From NCBI GenBank assembly GCA_030144725.1, contig JASKMD010000030.1, forward strand, positions 2,952,747 to 3,016,746: a stretch of DNA of 64,000 nucleotides, in the 5' to 3' direction. The position numbers were made by a program, and so were the translations under genes. Numbering within the stretch: the first letter of the stretch is position 1; every line of letters begins with the position of its first letter. Positions 56,135 through 64,000 of this stretch are shown here, piece after piece. The notes under the pieces are model-generated. The model was not told where the DNA came from. It saw only the letters and a list, made by a program, of their open reading frames with translations, and did no database searches. The stretch comes from Haematococcus lacustris (lineage: Eukaryota > Chlorophyta > Chlorophyceae > Chlamydomonadales > Haematococcaceae).

Positions 56135-56149
56135 TGCTGAGTACCTGAT
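56135..56149 (+). repeat. 15-bp direct repeat, right flank of Fanzor copy R7
   Basis: TGCTGAGTACCTGAT, identical to 54575-54589. Confidence 0.75.
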
Positions 56150-56715
56150 TGCTGACGACTCATCTGCAACGACTCGTCTGCCCCAGCCGCCAAAGGTAGT
56201 CCCTTGCCCCCTGCAGCTTGGCTACCACGGTCATCAGCGCACACTTCCAGCTCAGCCTTCAACACCAAACACACAAAAAAACACACACACAGACACAAAC
56301 GCACAAGCTCTACACTTAAAGTTGCTTGAGGCCAGGGGGGCAGTTGAAGGCTGTCCCTTAAGGCCCTCAGGCTGACTGTCATGGGCCATCAGGGGCCATG
56401 AGGTGCCGGCAGGGGATGGCAGGACCACGCCCCAGATCCACCTCCAGGGACTTGTGTAGCCCGTAGGGGAGGGGCGTGCCCTGTGGTGCGTGTGATTTGG
56501 CGATACTGGAACTGCGCAGGGGGGGCCGGGCTGCAGGGCTAGCGGGGACCTTGGCAGCCGCCCACTCCATCTGCCATTGCGCCCCATACACTGCCGACAC
56601 CGCCTCCACCTCCCGTATGCGGAGTGTGAACATCAGCAAATCATGCCTTGTGTCTTCTGCCTTGCGGATGGTGTAGGGGACGGGGCAGCTGTACGAGCAG
56701 CAGGATAGGGGCCAG
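56150..56715. other. Intergenic, no gene recognised
   Basis: Contains an (AC)n-like run (56265-56300). Minus frames here (for example 56720-56379) show no recognised motif. Confidence 0.4.
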
Positions 56716-56935
56716 AACAAGCGGATGGTGATGTCCTTTCATGCCGCCAGCTTTGGGACGCCGGGTGGGTGGGGGCCAAGGCTGTGCCGCAAACCTGCAG
56801 CAAGGTAGTGGAGGTAGAAGCTCAGGGGCCCGCGCAGGCAAGGGGCCAGGGTGGTAGTGATGGATGAGTTCCGCACCCACCAGGTCAGCTCAGCTGTGCA
56901 CGCCCCCCAGCCGCAGACCTAGAGCGCAGGCAGGC
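56716..56935 (+). pseudogene. Fanzor-family relic R8
   Basis: The plus frame MSFHAASFGTPGGWG matches R7 VVFFGAASIGTRGGWG. A second frame reads GARVVVMDEFRTHQVSSAV (RuvC-II), ending in a stop. Only this short segment remains; at least one frameshift. Confidence 0.65.
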
Positions 56936-57504
56936 AGGGCGCATTGGTGTGCATGTTGCCTGATGTGTGCAAGGGCTACAACAGTCTCCGGCTCCCTCCC
57001 TTCAGCCTAAGAGATGATTCGTGTGCAAATCCATGCATCGGTTAGTATCTACCCCCCCCGTTAGGAATGGAAGAACCGTGCCTGCCACCACGTAAGAGCC
57101 AGCAAAAGCAGGGGTGGCACTCGGGCTGGAATGCGAGCCCATGCCCACGAACTCCCTCACCGCCTGCAAGATGTTTTCCGGGAGGTCTCAACATGGGCTT
57201 ATCTCCATGTCACCTTATCTTCATTTATAGTGATCCTCATGCAATGTCCTCCAATGGGCTTTGGAAATGTTTCCACGTGGAGGCGGATGAAGGGGCTTAG
57301 GGCTGGGAAGGACTGGCTGGCTAGGTTTGTCGAGAGCTAGCGAGTCATGCTGGCCGGCCCGACTTCAGGCCTTGCGCTCACCAGCCCTCTTGTCCCTCAC
57401 TAGGGCCTCCATTTGAGCCGGATCAGAAGTACCCACTAGCAGCCACTAGCAGCCACTAGCAGCCACTAACTAGATCCGACTCAAACAGTGCTATTGAGCT
57501 GTGT
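56936..57504. other. Intergenic, no gene recognised
   Basis: Holds four AGCCACTAGC decamers (57437-57470) framed by an inverted pair TTGAGCCGGATC / GATCCGACTCAA (57413-57424 and 57474-57485). No gene. Confidence 0.45.
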
Positions 57505-58012
57505 GGAGTAAACCCAGTGCACATGGCACATGAGCCGCCTACCACCCACACTATTGCCTGACCCGAGGGCTATCGTGTAGAGTTGGCATGACAAAACATG
57601 CACTAATTGTTCTAAGCTGATGACAACTCAACAAAGGGGGCACACATTACTGTGCCTCAGCAGGCTGCTGCTGCTGCTCCTGGGCCTTGGGGGGCTTGTC
57701 TCGCAGCCGCTTGTAGCCCAGGCCAGGGTATTCCTTGCCCTTGGCTGGCAGAGCTCCCTAGTCTGGCCAGTAGCACAGCTCCAGCGGCCGCCACCTGCTC
57801 CCCTCAATGCGCTGCATGTTTAGCGCTGCATTGCAGTCCCTGTCCAGCCACCTGCCTGGCTGTGGTGCTGGCTTGGCTTTGGAAGCCTTGCCCTTGCCCT
57901 TGGTGGGCTCAGCTGCCGGCTCAGCCTTGGTGCGCTTGGCTGGAGGGGGAGTGATGGGCCCTGGCTCTGAGGCTGCTGGCTGTGTGGCTGCCTGGCTGCT
58001 GCGTGGGGCTCA
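57505..58012 (-). pseudogene. Fanzor-family C-terminal relic R9
   Basis: The minus frame begins in the Pro/Lys/Ala linker (EPTKGKGKASKAKPAPQPGR), then WLDRDCNAALNMQRIEGSR and ELCYWPD, followed by TAG (57760-57758) where R7 has CAG. It resumes GALPAKGKEYPGLGYKRLRD. The 3' block occupies 57629-57505. It is 5'-truncated at about 58012, before RuvC-II. Confidence 0.75.
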
Positions 58013-58412
58013 CCAGCCCACACCCAACTCGATCATCTGCGTATTCATCGTGCTGGTCCAACTGTGACTGGGCCATGTTTGGCCCCACCGCATGTTGCAC
58101 GGGCACCTAGCAACCTTGCTGACACAGCCATCTCAACCCCGGCAACACCCGCCACAATGCTATGCTTCCGTACCCAGCCACTGCTCTGCACACTCACTAG
58201 CACCGGCCACCACCAATGTCAGCCGGCCTCAACATGGGGTTGGTAATCTTCATGCAAGTACTCGGCAGGGCAGGGCTCACAGGTACACACAGCCCGCCAG
58301 CCAGCCCGATGCGCCTGCCGCTGACTGCACCCAGCTGAGCGCACAACAGGGCAGGCTGCCAGCACCCGGCCAGTGTCGGCCTGCAGCACCAGCTCCAGAG
58401 CCATGAGCAGGC
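58013..58412. other. 3' flank of the kinase gene
   Basis: No gene recognised. Confidence 0.45.

Positions 58413-64000
<5,588 letters not shown>

Overview
The window is nuclear DNA from a eukaryote: nine protein-coding genes, most with phase-consistent GT-AG introns, in GC-rich sequence crowded with simple repeats. The gene set (plant-type KCS condensing enzymes, a chloroplast-type J-domain/ferredoxin protein, exocyst SEC15, NECAP, SEC61-beta, a plant-like kinase) points to a chlorophyte green alga, probably Chlamydomonadales. Haematococcus is my best guess from repeat style and an organelle-like palindromic insertion; this is inference.

Layout. 0-3 kb: low-complexity DNA and a dispersed repeat (RE-1) split by an 877-bp foreign insertion. 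3.2-6.0 kb (-) and 11.6-14.3 kb (+): two nearly identical, divergent KCS genes (A, B), with a second RE copy and SEC61-beta between them. 15.0-18.3 kb: NECAP-type endocytic adaptor, with Fanzor-family relics in two introns. 19.0-20.7 kb: YchJ/SEC-C-like protein. 21.07-24.42 kb: an intact Fanzor (eukaryotic TnpB-type, RuvC nuclease) element bounded by a perfect 13-bp direct repeat. 25.1-35.3 kb: exocyst SEC15, introns full of minisatellites. 35.5-36.3 kb: Fanzor N-terminal relic. 36.5-40.5 kb (+) and 42.5-46.2 kb (-): a convergent KCS pair (C, D). 46.7-47.3 kb: another Fanzor relic. 48.3-53.4 kb (-): chloroplast-type DnaJ-ferredoxin. 53.9-58.0 kb: four more Fanzor-family fragments, one (54.59-56.13 kb) bounded by a 15-bp direct repeat. 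58.4-64.0 kb (-): 3' part of a protein kinase gene whose intron carries a >3.6-kb (CCTG/CAGG)n expansion with an assembly gap.

The host genes are ordinary housekeeping functions: ER translocation, exocytosis, clathrin endocytosis, plastid chaperoning, very-long-chain fatty acid elongation. The KCS genes form a local family shaped by inverted duplication and gene conversion, and they appear to carry their membrane anchor at the C terminus. The most unusual layer is the Fanzor family: one intact gene plus about nine relics in 64 kb. Its zinc-ribbon cysteines are replaced, a 3' block carries conserved hairpins (candidate guide RNA), and three copies have 13-15-bp flanking direct repeats, one of them strongly 5'-truncated. 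Exon coordinates are my own splice-site readings; no transcript data or database search was available.
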